DNA of 16,047 nt from Fibrobacter sp. (GTDB taxonomy: Bacteria; Fibrobacterota; Fibrobacteria; Fibrobacterales; Fibrobacteraceae), in assembly GCA_012841225.1 (NCBI GenBank), contig DUVD01000073.1, forward strand, positions 1-16,047, given 5' to 3'. Below the pieces are notes generated by a model, which made no database searches, was not told the origin of the DNA, and saw nothing but the letters and a program-made list of their open reading frames with translations. Below are positions 15,135 to 16,047 of this stretch, one piece after another (positions within the stretch are counted from its first letter, which is position 1; each line of letters opens with the position of its first letter). The translations under genes were made by a program, and so were the position numbers.

Positions 15135-15914
15135 ATGTCAAATCAAAATCAAGTGCAGTTAATGGCTCATTTAGTAGCTGGTTATCCTAATTTGGCAATT
15201 TCATTAAGCGTCGCCGATGCCTTAGTACAAGGTGGCGCTTCTTTTTTAGAAATTCAACTCGCTTTTAGCGACCCTAGTGCCGACGGGCCAGCCATTCAAA
15301 CGGCATGCGCAAGCACTCTCGCCAAAGGCTTTACAACTAAAAAAGGCTTTGAATTTATTGCTGAGGTCAACCAGAGGCACCCTAATATACCTTTGTTTTT
15401 AATGACATATGCCTCGCTAGCCTACGCACCAGGCATAGAAAGTTTTATAAAAAAAGCAAAAGAAGTGGGCGTTAAAGGGGTTATTATTCCCGACCTACCT
15501 TTCGACCAAGATGAAGGGCTTATAGCCGCATGTCAAAAGAACGGAATAGCCTATATTCCAGTAGCGGCTCCATCCATGACACCAGAGCGCCTCCATAAAA
15601 TGACTCAGGCTAAATTCACCTACATTTACGCCGCTCTTCGTGCTGGTATTACTGGTTCAAAGACTACAATCGACGATCAAACACTCCGTTTTCTAGATGC
15701 AGTGGCCTCTGGTGGTGCTAAGGTTTTGGGTGGTTTTGGAGTTCGAACCGGCGAACAAACAAAAAGCCTATCCAATCATGTTTACGCTGTTGTAGCAGGT
15801 TCTGTTTTTATTAATGAGATCACCGCTCATTACAATCCTCAAAACGAAGTGGAGTCTAAAATAAAAATCGCCTCAGCAATTGAAGCTAAGGCGAAAGAAA
15901 TCATAGGAGGTTAA
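15135..15914 (+). CDS. trpA: Tryptophan synthase alpha chain
   Basis: This 259-residue TIM-barrel subunit cleaves indole-3-glycerol phosphate and channels indole to TrpB. The catalytic acids are Glu39 (FLEIQLAF) and Asp50 (SDPSADGP). GVIIPDLPFDQ is at 115-125, RAGITG at 169-174, phosphate-binding GGFGVRT at 199-205, and AGSVF at 221-225. The start is uncertain. ATG 15135 lies 1 nt after the trpB stop, with AAGGA at 15119-15123 (11-nt spacing). In-frame ATGs at 15117 and 15087 would overlap trpB and add 6 or 16 residues. The longest adds FPVLKK, reminiscent of the FxxLK helix that opens many TrpA proteins, and has AAGGGG at 15069-15074. It is the last gene of the operon. Its 3' codons hold a terminator for the opposite strand, and its stop overlaps the convergent gene's stop. 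Confidence 0.92.
   Translation: MSNQNQVQLMAHLVAGYPNLAISLSVADALVQGGASFLEIQLAFSDPSADGPAIQTACASTLAKGFTTKKGFEFIAEVNQRHPNIPLFLMTYASLAYAPGIESFIKKAKEVGVKGVIIPDLPFDQDEGLIAACQKNGIAYIPVAAPSMTPERLHKMTQAKFTYIYAALRAGITGSKTTIDDQTLRFLDAVASGGAKVLGGFGVRTGEQTKSLSNHVYAVVAGSVFINEITAHYNPQNEVESKIKIASAIEAKAKEIIGG
15858..15894 (-). terminator. Reverse-strand intrinsic terminator inside the trpA 3' coding region
   Basis: On the reverse strand AGGCGA/TCGCCT (15868-15873 with 15889-15894) forms a 6-bp stem. One C/A mismatch and three further pairs (AGC/GCT) extend it below a 7-nt loop. In the reverse direction the stem is followed by TTTTTATTTT (15867-15858). It begins 16 nt after the stop of the reverse gene at 15911, the right place to end that transcript. 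On the forward strand no T-tract follows it, so it should not terminate the trp mRNA. Confidence 0.7.
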
Positions 15915-16047
15915 GAAGGTTTATCTTCTGCTTCTACGGCGAATCGTTCGTACGCCATAATCGTTGAAGCAATCGTCTTCGCTGCGGACATTTCTCCAGT
16001 GTCCACGCCTATCACGGCATTCAATGCGTTCAGCGCGGTCTCTGTTG
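15911..16047 (-). CDS. C-terminal end of an unidentified gene (partial)
   Basis: An open reverse frame runs from the window edge to TAA at 15913-15911 and encodes 44 residues, including TGEMSAAKTIASTIMAYERF and ending in an acidic AEDKPS tail. I do not recognise the family. The composition suggests a helical end, and this stretch is more G+C-rich than the window average. Two things support a real gene: the stop interlocks with the trpA stop as at the other convergent junctions here, and a terminator in the same direction lies 16 nt downstream. Confidence 0.6.
   Translation of the reverse strand, partial: TETALNALNAVIGVDTGEMSAAKTIASTIMAYERFAVEAEDKPS

Overview
The window is a dense bacterial chromosome segment with moderate-to-low G+C. 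The organism cannot be named from the sequence. An outer-membrane lipoprotein with an NlpC/P60 domain and a GDP-sugar reductase of the deoxysugar type point to a Gram-negative cell envelope. The oxygen-independent heme enzyme HemN suggests at least occasional anaerobic growth. No rRNA, tRNA, CRISPR array, insertion sequence or phage module is visible.

Layout, left to right. (1) 1-1149: the last codons of an unidentified gene, coupled by an ATGA overlap to an Rmd-like GDP-4-keto-6-deoxy-D-mannose reductase, then a clear intrinsic terminator. (2) 1195-3497: argF (ornithine carbamoyltransferase) converging on hemN, with interlocked stop codons. (3) 3544-5754: a tight forward cluster of an NlpC/P60 lipoprotein, pheA (prephenate dehydratase with ACT domain) and rph (RNase PH). 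(4) 5751-9046: a reverse-strand pair, a sodium:solute symporter followed by a very AT-rich GH3-family adenylate-forming protein. (5) 9168-15914: a complete tryptophan operon, trpL-trpE-trpGD-trpCF-trpB-trpA, covering every step from chorismate to tryptophan. (6) 15911-16047: the C-terminus of an unidentified reverse-strand gene whose terminator lies inside the trpA coding sequence.

The most informative element is the trp leader. A perfect TTGACA -35 box is followed by a 15-codon leader peptide (MNFICNNNAWWWQTQ) with three consecutive Trp codons. Three mutually exclusive hairpins follow: pause 1:2, antiterminator 2:3 and terminator 3:4. The terminator ends in seven T residues ahead of trpE. 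This is an E. coli-style ribosome-mediated attenuator that can be read base by base. Gene order and both fusions (trpGD, trpCF) also match the enteric arrangement, while the flanking genes do not look enteric. The operon genes are tightly packed, with overlaps at trpE/trpGD and trpCF/trpB, so they are probably co-transcribed and translationally coupled.

All three convergent gene junctions in the window (argF/hemN, rph/GH3, trpA/unknown) overlap by exactly 4 nt, so each pair of stop codons shares bases. At one of them a terminator is buried in the partner's codons.
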